From Perkinsus chesapeaki (lineage: Eukaryota > Perkinsozoa > Perkinsida > Perkinsidae), in assembly GCA_013115145.1 (NCBI GenBank), contig JAAPAO010000027.1, positions 60,240-124,239 on the forward strand: DNA of 64,000 nucleotides, in the 5' to 3' direction. This document shows, piece by piece, positions 11,761-22,089 of the stretch; position 1 is the first letter of the stretch, and each line of letters opens with the position of its first letter. Under the pieces are notes generated by a model. It had not been told where the DNA came from and ran no database searches. It saw only the letters and a program-made list of their open reading frames with translations. The position numbers were made by a program, and so were the translations under genes.

Positions 11761-14700
11761 ATGGCGGCTGCCCTTGGTGGGATTTCACTCGTTGATTTGT
11801 GACTTAACTACCATCAGTCTTATACTGGGGCCTGGAGAGCGTTTATTGTCCTGCACGCATGCACACGTTTCCTGCGCCTTTTCCTATCAGATCACAGTCC
11901 CGCTCTAGCACACAATAAAAGGAGACAGCCTTACTAACCTCAGTTTTGGTTTTTGAGGATGCCAGTGGGAAATGCTGCGAAGGAGCTCTTCATGTACAAC
12001 AGGGAGAATTGGAAGTTCAATTCTGAGCTGCTCCAAAAGAACATCTATCAACAGCAAAAGATGCGGGTGAGGCAGGTCGACCTCTACCGCCAAGATTTGC
12101 GGGATCTCTTCGGCCTGACCATTATAAAAATGGACAATTATCTGGTAGTACTGGGACCGGTCTCTGGATGGCACTGTAGGGATCTTTGTTAGATAATGAA
12201 CACTATATTATTGGTCCTCACTATGGAAATGTTCTATAAGGGACGTGCGCCGGATCTAACCCCGAATTGGCTGTTTTGGCCCTATGCTATCACCATGGGT
12301 ACCACTCCTTCCTCTAATCATCGCTCCAATACCCCCCCCCCCAGGTGCCGCTATTGTCAATCTCCTTCTATCCATCTGGCTGTCCCTCCATGCCTCCGTT
12401 TACGCTCAAGTGTTCTGCGTTCGCTCCCTCACCCAATGGCTTCGTCTGCCCGTCCCGAGCGCACAGGAAGTCGCTGACGCCGCGGCCCGGCTGAAAGACT
12501 TCGAAAGTACCTGTGTGGCTCTCATCGGAATGTTACTCTCGCTTGCCAGGCTTCGGCGTCACCACATATTTCCGCGTCCCTGTTATTCTGGAGCAAGTCC
12601 GAGACCGAACTGGCGCGGACCTCCCCGAGAGGGTACGGACGCAACCTTCCAGCCAGGCCAATAGAACTCCGGAGAAGGTACTGGCGAATTTCTTGGAAGC
12701 GGGGACTTGTTGTTAGGCTGTTCGAGACCTTACCACTGATTGGGAGGTCTTCTTGGCACACTTCAACTTGTTCAACCTCATGCATGCAAAGTGGCAGAAC
12801 CATGAGGCGTACTCGAGAGTCACCATGTGTTGGGGTAATGGCGGTGGCCAAATTGGCGTCATTCCGACGACCAGTGGATCCGACTTGATGCTAAACTTGA
12901 TAAGTCTAACTGACTTGAAGGAAATACCTTGTACTAGAACTACTAGATGCTATCTTCTAGTGTGGAAGATACTCGAAGAAAATTCTGGAGATTTGTTTCC
13001 ACGAATGAGGCTTGGACTTGGAGATGCAGTTCTACTTGAGTCAGTAGACGTTCGCTCTTTACATACCTCAAAGGTCCATTCCAAGATTTTCACACTAACT
13101 GTTGCGCATTACTTCCTTTATTCAGTTAATCCTATTTTCCATGCGCCTTGTTCCTGTTATCTTTCCTACTCTTTGTCTTATCAAGTTCTGCCATTTCCTA
13201 ACAGGTACCAACCAAATGATATTCGCCTTCGCCTATTTCTGTCTGGCCTATTACGGTACCTATTTCGGCAACAGAATAGCAGCGTATGCGTTTGTGTTAC
13301 TCATGACCACGGCCTCGTACATCCACATCAGTGTCAATACTTTGCTCACCCGGCTGGAGAGGATTGTCATGGTACGGTTTCCACCGGGAGCCTAGTTCGT
13401 GGAACTCGACCTCTTCAGATGTCCCTGTCGTTCGGTGCGGTTCTGACTCAATGTATTGCAGTGGGCTGGCATGACGTGAACGTCGGTATTATCCCGTCGA
13501 GTGAGCGGAGCGAGGTTTTGGTATTGGTTACGAGCCCGGGCGCTGTATGGATTGGAATTAGTGGAGTTATACTGTCCATGTTCTGGCAGGCTTTCTTCAT
13601 GTAAAAGTGGGACTCGGCTGCGCTCTTCATTTTCCTCCACCATTCCTAGATTCGGGTCAGGGGGGATACTATTAATAAGGGAGATACACGGGAAAATATT
13701 AAGCCATGGGGAACGCCGCATTTATCGACATTTAGTAATTTGTTATTCCAACTTATTAACATTATTAAACTCTTTGTTAATATCTATTCGTTCATCGTAC
13801 TTGGCCTCCTTGACCTTTAGTTACCTCTGTAGAAGAGACCAAGATGGTCTGCCGTATAAGTTCTCAACAGTGTGGTGCATAGATGTGCTTGGATTTGGAG
13901 TTGAAGCTATTAAGGAAGTGGCGGAGCCGCTAGCACAGCCTAGACTGAGCGATAAAGGGTGAGGGCTGCTGCTGCTTCGGTGGCTGGGTCGGTATATAAT
14001 ACGACTAGCCGTTACTCCGGACAGTATGGTGTTATATTACAATGTTTCTGAAAATGAGAAATTACTCCACCTGGGAGAATTCCGACAACATCTTTTTTTT
14101 ACTAGAAGGGGAAATCAACGGGAGATTTCCCTCAATCTCTGAAGGTGCTCGATGGGTGAACGACCGTGAGGATGAAAAGTCAATATTCCTATTGTTAGGC
14201 ATCTTAAGCTACCAAGCATACCTTTTGGTGGTCCTTCGAATGACTATCGAACATCTAGAGACTACGAGGACGTCCTACCATTTGCGGCAGAGGCCGGCAG
14301 AAATTACGAACCGAATATATCAGACGAATTGCATAGAGCGTGTAGAAGGTGCGAGAGGAGCCTTGACAGACTGTTTCGGTATTGGGAGGCTCAACGGGAA
14401 GAGCTATCTGACGAGGTAAGCGGGGGAAGTAGAATAGGTGCACTGATTGTCGAAATTGAATGCCTGAGGCCGGCTTAACCATATACAGGCTACCGTTCCC
14501 GGTACCGTCTCTGCTGTTTTTAGGACAACAAGAAGCTGGACGAGCTTAAAGCGCAGTTCGAGGTTCAACGAGTCGCTCTAGCAGCTGCACTCGAGGCCGA
14601 GCAGGGCAGGGGTGATGCCACCCCGGGCACACCCTTCAATCCTGTGGAGGGCTGGGTGAGGCTTGAACATGTCACGGAGACCGGGGAGACACTTCCCTAT

Positions 14701-15775
14701 TGTCTCAACTGTGAAACTGGCGAAATCCAATGGGACGCCACGCAGACTTTTGTACGAAATTATTGTACTTTAGCAGCCACGAAGTGTATTTCCCTTAGGG
14801 ACTGCGACGGGGTATTTCGTTGTTACCGGACCAGCTAGCCGAGCTGGTGGCCAGGACAAGGGCTTTGAAGGAAGCACATAAAGCACAGGGCTTCGACATG
14901 CTTAATGACCCGAGAACTTCTGTTAGGCGGGCCAGACTACCTTATTTGGTGAGTAGTGTGCACTTGAGTATTCCGTGAGCAATCCCTGCTTTCAGCTCAC
15001 CTGGTTCATCAGTATCATTACTCTCCTATGTTGGGTTGCTGCTGTGGTTGTCTTGGCCATCAACGCAGCCGACCCAGATCTTATCGCTGACGGTCTCTTG
15101 GATGTTCCGTTGGCTGTTTTACCTTCGGACAACCACACTGATGAGCACCATAGGAACCTCGCGGAGGGATGGTCTCTGACCGCTCTCCCGATTGCTGTTA
15201 ATTCGGTTGCACGTTCCGACAATGTTCTGTATTTGGCGACGCTGGTTTCAGTTCACACAATCGCTCGTGGCAGTGACACCATTATTGACACGGTTCACTG
15301 TACTAGTTCCCTTGGCTTTCTAATCGACGATCTTGTCCTCATCGGTACCAACCTCTACATACTTTCGAACGGTCATCTCCATCCCTGTGACTCCAGCAGT
15401 TCTGCTATCGCCCTCGGGATGAGTGTCCGTCGATTAGCTTCGCACTCGAACGGATATGTTGGTCTTGGCTACGACGACGGACGTCTGTATTTCACCACCT
15501 CTCTCATCGGCAAGGCTTGGAGACCGATCAGTACTCATCGATACAGCGCTTCAAGCTCCCTCTATGTCGAGGGGGATGATGTACTTGTCACGGACCCTGC
15601 CGGCACAGATCACTGGTGGTCCCTTAAGTCCGGTGGACGGGTCCGTGGAGTATTCGAAGATCCTCTGGTTGCCAGCTATGACGTAACTTGGACGGCAAGA
15701 GCTTCAGATGTTTTTGTTGGCTATGAAAGGGAGTCACTAATCTCTGTTTTGTATGTTCGATGGGCAGTTCTATGA
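11761..15775 (+). CDS. Multi-pass membrane protein A, uncharacterised alveolate family
   Basis: Large multi-exon gene. Supported exons: about 11761-11798 (optional first exon; otherwise ATG at 11959), 11958-12144, 12193-12298, 12345-12506, 12550-12677, 12717-12834, then 13205 onward and a last exon 14996-15775. Early introns are 39-48 nt; one is 370. Landmarks: FMYNRENWKF, QQQKMRVRQVDLYRQDLRDL, then a transmembrane region and LTQWLRLPVPSAQE. FGVTTYFRVP and NLMHAKWQNHEAYSRV follow, then a membrane segment (FAYFCLAYYGTYFG). DGLPYKFSTVWCIDVLGF comes at about 13850, a coiled stretch and WW-like GWVRLEHVTETGETLPYC near 14650, and a last membrane helix (FISIITLLCWVAAVVV). The C-terminus is an exposed beta-rich domain of short strand repeats, possibly a propeller. 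Function unknown. Paralogue of gene B (31.6 kb). I recognise the same landmarks from unnamed dinoflagellate proteins (memory, unverified). Middle exons 13.4-14.9 kb are approximate. Confidence 0.65.
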
Positions 15776-16061
15776 AATATTACACTCGTTTGTTATATTA
15801 TTCTTTTAAAGTAGCGTATCTTAGCTTCATCGTGAAAGACGATGTTCACTGCCGTTTATCGTTCTGCAATATTATCATCAAAGCTTCCTGGTTTCCACCA
15901 GAACTTCTCTTTCTTATTGTGTTTCAACAGTAAACGTTGACAGGAAGTTTTGACGGCTTGAGAAAGGGGCTTCCTGTAAGCTGAGATCTGTTCAATCGAT
16001 TACTACCATTATCATAATGACACCGGGAAATGAACGACTTTCAATATTAATTGCCTCATAA
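15776..16061. other. Short spacer, no feature
   Basis: Downstream of gene A and downstream of the minus-strand secreted-protein gene S2, so this is convergent 3' sequence. Nothing was recognised in it. Confidence 0.4.
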
Positions 16062-16451
16062 CTACTGTGAGTTACAGTTATTTGAAAACTGTACAACGGT
16101 ATTAATCTCACATCCCTCAAGCACGCTCAAATATCTCAGTGAGGCACCGCTGCTAGTGGTTTGCCTATACATTGCCTCGCCACAGTGGTGAACAAGTTGG
16201 AAAGCCACACGTAATCGCACGTAGGGATAAGGCTCGTCCTTGCGTCTTGCCTTACTCTGTGAACGCTTGTAGACTCTGAAGGCTGTTTGGGGAGTTTGAG
16301 AGATACATTGTGTACTGCTCAAAGTGCAGTTACTAACGACACAACCGCAATTGGTAGCTTGAGACAGGTTGGAACTCCCCACTGGGTGCAGTATGATGGA
16401 AAATGATGCAGCATTGATTGACGGAATGGCCAGCAAATAAAGACCCATCAT
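16062..16451 (-). CDS. Small secreted protein S2
   Basis: ORF of 129 residues with a hydrophobic N-terminus typical of a signal peptide (MMGLYLLAIPSINAA), then a Cys-containing ectodomain (CGCVVSNC, AFQLVHHCGEAMY, LEGCEINT). No known domain recognised. It lies downstream of S1 on the same strand (spacing about 200). The pair S1-S2 occurs again in the opposite orientation at 23.9-24.6 kb, where the S2 copy is broken. Conservation of the two-gene order and of the reading frame here argues for a real gene. No intron is needed. Confidence 0.55.
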   Translation of the reverse strand: MMGLYLLAIPSINAASFSIILHPVGSSNLSQATNCGCVVSNCTLSSTQCISQTPQTAFRVYKRSQSKARRKDEPYPYVRLRVAFQLVHHCGEAMYRQTTSSGASLRYLSVLEGCEINTVVQFSNNCNSQ

Positions 16452-16652
16452 ACCACTTGCTAGTTAGAGCACCATGGGATAATCATGATAACAAAGCAGT
16501 TGACTCCCTTGCGAATGTACAGACTCCCGGAGCTTTACGTGGAGGTCAGGAAACAGCAAAGTGAAAAGCTTCATATTTACTAAATATTATTTAGGCATCT
16601 TAAACAGGCTTCGTGAGCGGTGCTTACAAAGCGCTTTAGGCGGGTATTAGAT

Positions 16653-16874
16653 CTAGTTAGAGCAGCACTTGGCGCAATCTCCTTCACCTCTCTTCTTGCA
16701 GGCCAAGAAAGTCACCGCGCATGGGATATAAAAAATATCACCTGCATATTGCACACAGAATGTGCACCACCTGCACGTGCTGCTTCTACCGAGCGCCACG
16801 GGCTCGCTTTCCGAGGCGGGATCCCCTCTGATAGCAGCAATAAGGGTAACGGTCATCAAGTAGGCCAATCTCAT
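16653..16874 (-). CDS. Small Cys-rich secreted protein S1
   Basis: ORF of 73 residues: signal-like start MRLAYLMTVTLIAAIRG, a short polar linker, then a compact cysteine core in the order WCTFC, IPC, LACKK, DCAKCC. Seven cysteines in about 35 residues suggest a disulfide-knotted peptide such as a pheromone, effector or defence peptide; the role is inference. A second copy at 23900-24118 keeps length, cysteine spacing and start but has an in-frame TAA. S1 lies upstream of S2, same strand. Confidence 0.6.
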   Translation of the reverse strand: MRLAYLMTVTLIAAIRGDPASESEPVALGRSSTCRWCTFCVQYAGDIFYIPCAVTFLACKKRGEGDCAKCCSN

Positions 16875-18069
16875 ATGGTATGTCGTTGAATGCTGGGGAA
16901 CGAGGTTCGAATGGAGAAGCAGAGTAGGCTTTAGCTTGAAGCTTATAGTGGGAAGAATAAGCTATATGCGTGCAACCACAGCGATATACATGGACCAATA
17001 TAAGACGTATAAGTAGCCCACACTCTAGGCTCTAGAGATGTGCCACATAGCTCAACTTAACCCATCGTGTAAACAAAACCACCAGCAGGACCAGAACAGA
17101 AGAACGGAGATTACAAAAGAACATCGTCATGATCACAAGCATACTGATGTTTAGCCACAAAACTATTGTACGCAGTGCGCGCTGGATTTTGGCCCAAAAC
17201 TGTTATGCGGCCGAACGGATAGGTGCCGCTGTTGTGCTCGAGGATCAACTTGTTGATAGATTTGCGTCCACCAATGCCCTGAGCAACACTGGGAGTCTGA
17301 ACTCTCGAGTAACTGAGTGGCTCGTGCCTGGTGTTGGGATCCAGCGTCGATAGTCTTAGCTTTTTTACAAGCTGAACAGCGGTGAACGGCCAGGCGCGGA
17401 GCTTGTGGTGCATGTCCGTGCCAGCAACCACTACCTATGACTTATATGCTATAAGGATGAGCGATTAGCTGTACGCATGCTCCAGGCCATTCATGACTCA
17501 TCCTTCCTTATCTTTCTACCCGTAGTTCTGTTGAGTTCCTTCAGTGGTCAGGCGGTACATCCGGGCGATTTCTGACATAAGATGACCGCCTAATCCGTGA
17601 GAAAGCATTCTGGATCACGTTCATGCTCAGACATACTTCCTACACTGTTAGGCCTACTCCGGTCTGATTCTGGGAGAAAACTTCGGGACCGGAGCAGTCT
17701 CTAGCGATGAATAGCCATAATTGAGACTCTTAATAATTCTTTAGTCTTCCCAGAGGGACAGATGTAGTTAGCAGCTAAGCTGTGAAAGAGGGATCTAGAA
17801 TGAGAGGGATGATCATGCTGATCATCGGACCATTTGCCGAGGACGATACGAAATAGCTTTTTAGCGTGCACAAACTCAAGGGAGAATAACGCTACGCCCG
17901 CTTATTAGGCGAAAGGCTTTTTTATCTAAAGACTTTTACTAGAAGATTTAGGCAGTCTTAACAGACTATAAAAAGTCTATTGTTGAAAATAACTGTTGAC
18001 GTTGACCTGTCAGCTTTTCATCAGACCCTGAAGTCTGTCAGGGAGTTCAAGCGATGCATAACATACTGC
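16875..18069. other. Intergenic, no supported gene
   Basis: About 1.2 kb upstream of S1. A 106-residue minus-strand frame at 17111-17431 is the longest; it has no signal peptide or known motif and is not annotated. No RNA gene or further repeat was recognised here. Confidence 0.4.
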
Positions 18070-18180
18070 TCAAAGTGTAGTGACTAACGAAACAGTCGTT
18101 AGATGGGGACATCTCCAAACCCAGAGATACACTGTGATGGCAGGGATAAGAGAAGCAATCATCATGGAGCCCACTCTCAT
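18070..18180 (-). pseudogene. Chimeric S1/S2 secreted-protein remnant
   Basis: A minus-strand frame of 36 residues starts MRVGSMMIASLIPAITVYL, close to the signal peptide of the S1 copy at 23900 (MRVGYLMISTFIAAITIYL). The sequence that follows instead matches the S2 body (the stretch around CGTTAGT..CTRCACTTTGAGCAGTA, also at 16310-16335), in a different frame. So an S1-type leader is joined to S2-type sequence and ends early. Likely a recombination product without function, although a short peptide cannot be excluded. Confidence 0.45.
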
Positions 18181-18307
18181 GGGGTAGTTTGTTGAACTAA
18201 TGTTCGAACTAAAACTTTGAATAGAATGTTGAAGATCAGTGTACCCTCAGCTTTTAGCGAGAAAGTAACTCAGAGCTACGGTTGTACGCGTGCAAATACG
18301 CCCTTGT

Positions 18308-18412
18308 GTGTGAGTTTTTAGTCCGACGCCGAAATTGGCTTAGTTAGACTATCCATTCTATGTGCAGCTTCAGAGCGAGAGTTTAGTACCTATACTGTTA
18401 TTGTCACTGTAG
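18308..18412 (+). repeat. Left arm of perfect 105-bp inverted repeat
   Basis: The reverse complement of this segment occurs at 27702-27806 with no mismatch by eye over 105 bases. The two arms enclose about 9.3 kb with both transporters and the second S1-S2 cassette. A diverged direct copy is seen near 22512-22600. Confidence 0.85.
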
Positions 18413-19559
18413 GGTTTACCGAAAACGAATGTAACTAGTCTAAGTTACGTTGTACGTTGTAAGCTAGTTTTACGCAACCAATGGCCTGCGTACAACTACT
18501 AAAACACAATGCCTCCGAAGTTGCGAGACCACAAGCTTCATCTCTAGGACTCGAAGTATTCAGTCTTGCCACATAGCTGCACTCGATCAGGCGCCCCCAT
18601 GAGCTCAGTAAGGCTGTTTAATGCTCTCAACCTCCTTTCCGCAAGTGTCTAAAAAATATTTTCTCACAAAAGTTGGCGACCGCTGTACATCGCTTCACAC
18701 AAATTGTTATCTGCCCGAGAGTTCCGTTCTCGTCCACAAAGGAAGTCTGAAAACGTGACCGATCCGGTCGCTTACAAGTTGTAAGTTACAACCAAGCCGT
18801 AAGTGTGAGCTGTCATCTTTCACTCCGCAGTGGTTACAGTTTATATCATGAGCCGCGACATTGATGCCGGGCCGATACACACATGTGTGTAACAGAGGAG
18901 AGTGCCCAGATAAGAGTTGTAAAAATGCACCGTTCTTGCTAGTCCGCACAACGCACTGCAAGCATTCTCTCTGCCTCGAACTTCGTACATCCCCTTGTAA
19001 GGGTTCAGATAAAGGGGATACCATTCTAACTCAGGTGTATTATCCTCAACTTGCCAATTTGTACCGCTCAACCCGTCCCGGTGGCCTGGTGACCGTGAGT
19101 CACGGTTCGTGACTACGTATACCCGTCGTAACGACCAGACATCCCCGTTCTGTGCCACAGATTTCTCTGCGTAAGGCTCCATTCGTTTCGTTCTTTCTTC
19201 TGGCAATCAATGCTTTTCGGATCAATTCGTTGCCTCGGTTGGGTCCTAAGCTACAACGACTGCAAGAAAGCGGCACTTCCGTTGGAACTTTGTGGGCAGT
19301 TTCCTTAGGAAAGGCATGGCGTTTCTGACTTCGGGGTCCCTGCCTTCAAGAGGGTCTGTCCTAGATGAATGAAGGATTACATATCTCTGAGGTGGCTCAT
19401 TTGACACACTCCGAATCCCTCAGCACATTTGTCGGGGTACAGTAGCCTACTCTTTATCCCACCGTAACTCGGACCCTAATTCGAATTTCGAAGTGCTTCA
19501 GCTTATGATTTTTGCCTCTACTGCTGAAGTATTTTCAGGCGACAAAGAATCTCAGGGCG
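18413..19559. other. Intergenic with short hairpin
   Basis: About 1.1 kb without a supported gene. Minus-strand frames up to 121 residues (18841-19206) have no recognisable domain. A hairpin at 19092-19107 (ACCGTGA, one base, TCACGGT) is the only structured element noted, and is discussed under findings with its relative at 31150. Confidence 0.4.
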
Positions 19560-19830
19560 TGGGCCATTTTGCTTCACCATGTAGTCTAATTTACAGCACT
19601 ACCATAAGAGCTCGCTACTGAAATTGCAGACAAATCGAATCCCTCAAAACGACTTCCTGGAGCCTTTAACTCCATTCGGAGGCCTCGGGGCGTAAGACTA
19701 ATGCGATATTGGCAAACTAGAGCTGGCTCTGCAGAAAGCTCTCATCGTACATTAAGCGGTGAGGCCCGCTAACGCCGCTAAAGCGGTTGCCTTCAGGGAT
19801 AACCCAGTAAAAAAACCAATAATATATTAT
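19560..19830. repeat. Repeat A, copy 1 (3' of transporter 1)
   Basis: One of three related segments (also 21640-21960 and 25440-25760). Shared landmarks are TTTACAGCACTAC or its variant, GGAGCCTTTA.CTCC, and a later AACGCCGC..AAGCGGTTGCC hairpin word. Copies 1 and 3 lie just beyond the 3' ends of the minus-strand transporter genes. Confidence 0.7.
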
Positions 19831-19983
19831 AATGTCAAGATAGAAAGGCTTGACAAGACAGTAGATGATACTCAAGCAATGACACAGATATCCCGGGTAC
19901 AAAAAATAGTTGAGCAATTGAGGGAAGGAAAAGCGGTGACATTGAGGAAACTGTACGTTAGTAGCCGGCTTACTTGAAGTACG

Positions 19984-21474
19984 TTACTTCGCCGATAATT
20001 CCGACTGACGGCCACCCATACGATTCCTATGCTGAAAATATGCCTGTATTTCCTCGAAAGTACGTCCTTTAGTTTCTGGGACCATGCATATAATGAATAT
20101 AACCAGCGTTAGACACACTCCAGAGAACAACCAGAAAACACCGTAGAACGATATTGCGTCTCTTATATCATTTAAGAAGTAGGTAATGAGGAACGAGCAG
20201 AACCAGTTAACTGCAGTGGCCAGCGATGTGCACAAGCCTCTTAGTTCATCGGGAAAAAGCTCAGCCAACATTATCCATGGGATACCACCGATGGCGAGAG
20301 CGAACGAGGCCGTGTAACAATAGGCAGACGTAATAGCCAACCATCCAAGCTCTTGATTACCGAGCTCTTCCCTCAGGTAGAAGAAAAGACCTTCACAAAA
20401 CGCGCTAAAACACATTCCGGCTGCAGCAGAAATGAGAAGTATCTTCCTTCCAAAGCGGTCAACAGTACCGGCACTGACGACAGAAGAAACTACGAGAGCA
20501 ATAGTAACCGTCAGTGACAAGACATCGCGGTTGTCTACTCCTGCGGCTTGGAAGATTGATGTCTGATAGAAGATGACAGTGTTTATACCAGAGAACTGTT
20601 GGAAAACATGTAACATAACGCCGATGAAGATCTGCATCTTTATCCCACCCATCGCTTTGATTGTCTTCTTGAATGAGCTCTTTCCTTGAGTCAGGTTCTT
20701 GGTATGGATATCTTCAAGTGCCGTCATCTCCACTCTGATCTCCTCGTTATTTTCATCAGCCCCACGAAGTAACTTGAGAACAGCCTGGGCTTCTTGCGTG
20801 CGAGATTTCTCCGCGAGCCAACGAGGAGACTCCAGAGCAAAGAACATACAGATGCCCAACAAGCCAGAAGGTATCATGCAAATAAAGCTGAGCGAACGCC
20901 AGTTACAAAAAGTGCTTGGTGTAGCATTCGGATCCGTTGAGAGGGCTTGAGTGCGGAGAGCTACTCCAAGGAGATATACCAGAAGCGCTCCAGACGTAAT
21001 CGCCACCTGATTGAATCCGCCAAGAAGACCGCGATACTTAGTAGGAGAGACTTCACCAATGTAAGTTGGTACACTGACTGTACTTAGCCCTAATGCTAAA
21101 CCATTGATGAAACGGGCAAGTATGAGCTGCCATGCAGTAGTCCCAAGACCAATCCATAGGAAGGCTGCGACATAGAGCGGCGAGGCGGCAAATAAGCTCC
21201 ACTTGCGGCCAATTCTATCGTTAACAGGCCCTCCTCCAAGAGAACCAATAATGGCGCCGAAGTTCATTATAGATCCAAAAAGAGACGCATCAACCTCATT
21301 TGGGAACACAAACAACGACGACCCATCGCCAATCTCTATGGGTGTTCCATCTGTTGCTGTTACCGTATTTCTCATAGTATCAATGGCAGGTCCGGAGAAA
21401 GCGAGGGTGACACCGTAAAGGAGAGCCCCGAAGAGTGATGCTGCGACACATAAAACGGCACGGGCATGGTTCAT
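19984..21474 (-). CDS. Sugar porter (SLC2/hexose transporter type), copy 1
   Basis: Intronless 496-residue major facilitator. Sugar-porter signatures in order: NDRIGRKW between helices 2 and 3, VPTYIGEVSPTKYRG after helix 4/5, ESPRWLAEKSR before the central loop, the sugar-site word QQFSGINTVIFYQ in helix 7, DRFGRKILL, and VPETKGRTFEEI at the C-terminus. This is the family of glucose/hexose facilitators and H+-symporters at the plasma membrane or vacuole; substrate not resolvable here. Start chosen at the ATG shared with copy 2 (a GTG codon precedes it). Copy 2 at 25868-27358 is nearly identical over the N-terminal half and diverges in the C-terminal half. Repeat A lies downstream, a GC-rich palindrome upstream. 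Confidence 0.93.
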   Translation of the reverse strand: MNHARAVLCVAASLFGALLYGVTLAFSGPAIDTMRNTVTATDGTPIEIGDGSSLFVFPNEVDASLFGSIMNFGAIIGSLGGGPVNDRIGRKWSLFAASPLYVAAFLWIGLGTTAWQLILARFINGLALGLSTVSVPTYIGEVSPTKYRGLLGGFNQVAITSGALLVYLLGVALRTQALSTDPNATPSTFCNWRSLSFICMIPSGLLGICMFFALESPRWLAEKSRTQEAQAVLKLLRGADENNEEIRVEMTALEDIHTKNLTQGKSSFKKTIKAMGGIKMQIFIGVMLHVFQQFSGINTVIFYQTSIFQAAGVDNRDVLSLTVTIALVVSSVVSAGTVDRFGRKILLISAAAGMCFSAFCEGLFFYLREELGNQELGWLAITSAYCYTASFALAIGGIPWIMLAELFPDELRGLCTSLATAVNWFCSFLITYFLNDIRDAISFYGVFWLFSGVCLTLVIFIICMVPETKGRTFEEIQAYFQHRNRMGGRQSELSAK

Positions 21475-21544
21475 CACTTGTAGGCAGTGTCAATACTGAT
21501 CGAGTGGCTTGCCTGAAAATTACTGCGATGGGAAAGTGTGCACG

Positions 21545-21562
21545 CGCGTCACGGGTGACGCG
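21545..21562. promoter_or_regulatory. GC-rich palindrome upstream of transporter 1
   Basis: CGCGTCAC, two bases, GTGACGCG, a perfect 8-bp inverted repeat about 70 bases upstream of the start codon. It may be a binding site for a dimeric factor. Inference only; copy 2 has a different GC-rich element (about 27447-27470) in the equivalent place. Confidence 0.35.
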
Positions 21563-21639
21563 TGTGAAAGAGAAAGGAATCTGTTGCGCAGCATTTTTGG
21601 AGTGACCTCGTCTCGTCTCACTGCGGGACACGCAGCAAT

Positions 21640-21960
21640 GGTTCCCCAGGTAAGCTATTTACTACCAGTTGCTGAGTGCTATTTACAGCACTACTATCAA
21701 AGCGTTCACACATGAAATAAAAGACTACCAATTGGGCTCTTGATAGGAATTTCGTGGAGCCTTTAGCTCCATCAGGCGACTACTATCTAAGACATACAAC
21801 TATAATCATTCGGCGAATCCGCTTCTCATTCTGAGGCGAGATCCCGTAGAACGTGAGGAGACGAGCTCGCTAACGCTGCAGGAGCGTTTGCCTCGAGGTA
21901 GTGAGAAGAATAGAAGACTCCTCATCAAAGAGCTAAGACAGCATTGAAAAGTCAGTTATT
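21640..21960. repeat. Repeat A, copy 2 (no adjacent transporter 3' end)
   Basis: Shares CTATTTACAGCACTAC, TGGGCTCTTGAT, GTGGAGCCTTTAGCTCCATC, AGGCGACTACTAT and GCTAACGC..CAGGAGCG with copies 1 and 3. Unlike them, it is not followed by a transporter 3' end; palindromic DNA follows instead. This suggests a lost third transporter unit. Confidence 0.7.
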
Positions 21961-22022
21961 ACTAGTAACTTTTAACTTATTAGAACTGAGTTATGGATAG
22001 TATCTCCATAATACCTATGCAA

Positions 22023-22089
22023 GGTACATATTATGTACCATTGCTCAATCAGTGCATTATGTACTACATAATGCACTGATTGAGCAATG
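22023..22089. repeat. Two abutting perfect palindromes, larger with 25-bp arms
   Basis: First: GGTACATA, T, TATGTACC (22023-22039). Second: a 25-bp arm at 22039-22063, a single C at 22064, and its exact reverse complement at 22065-22089. The second would form a near loopless cruciform or a 51-nt RNA hairpin. No coding frame is involved. Such DNA is unstable, so a perfect copy implies recent origin or selection. Confidence 0.9.

Noticed and set aside
17111-17431. 106-residue minus ORF upstream of S1
   Set aside because: No leader, domain or second copy in the duplicated cassette; not distinguishable from chance.
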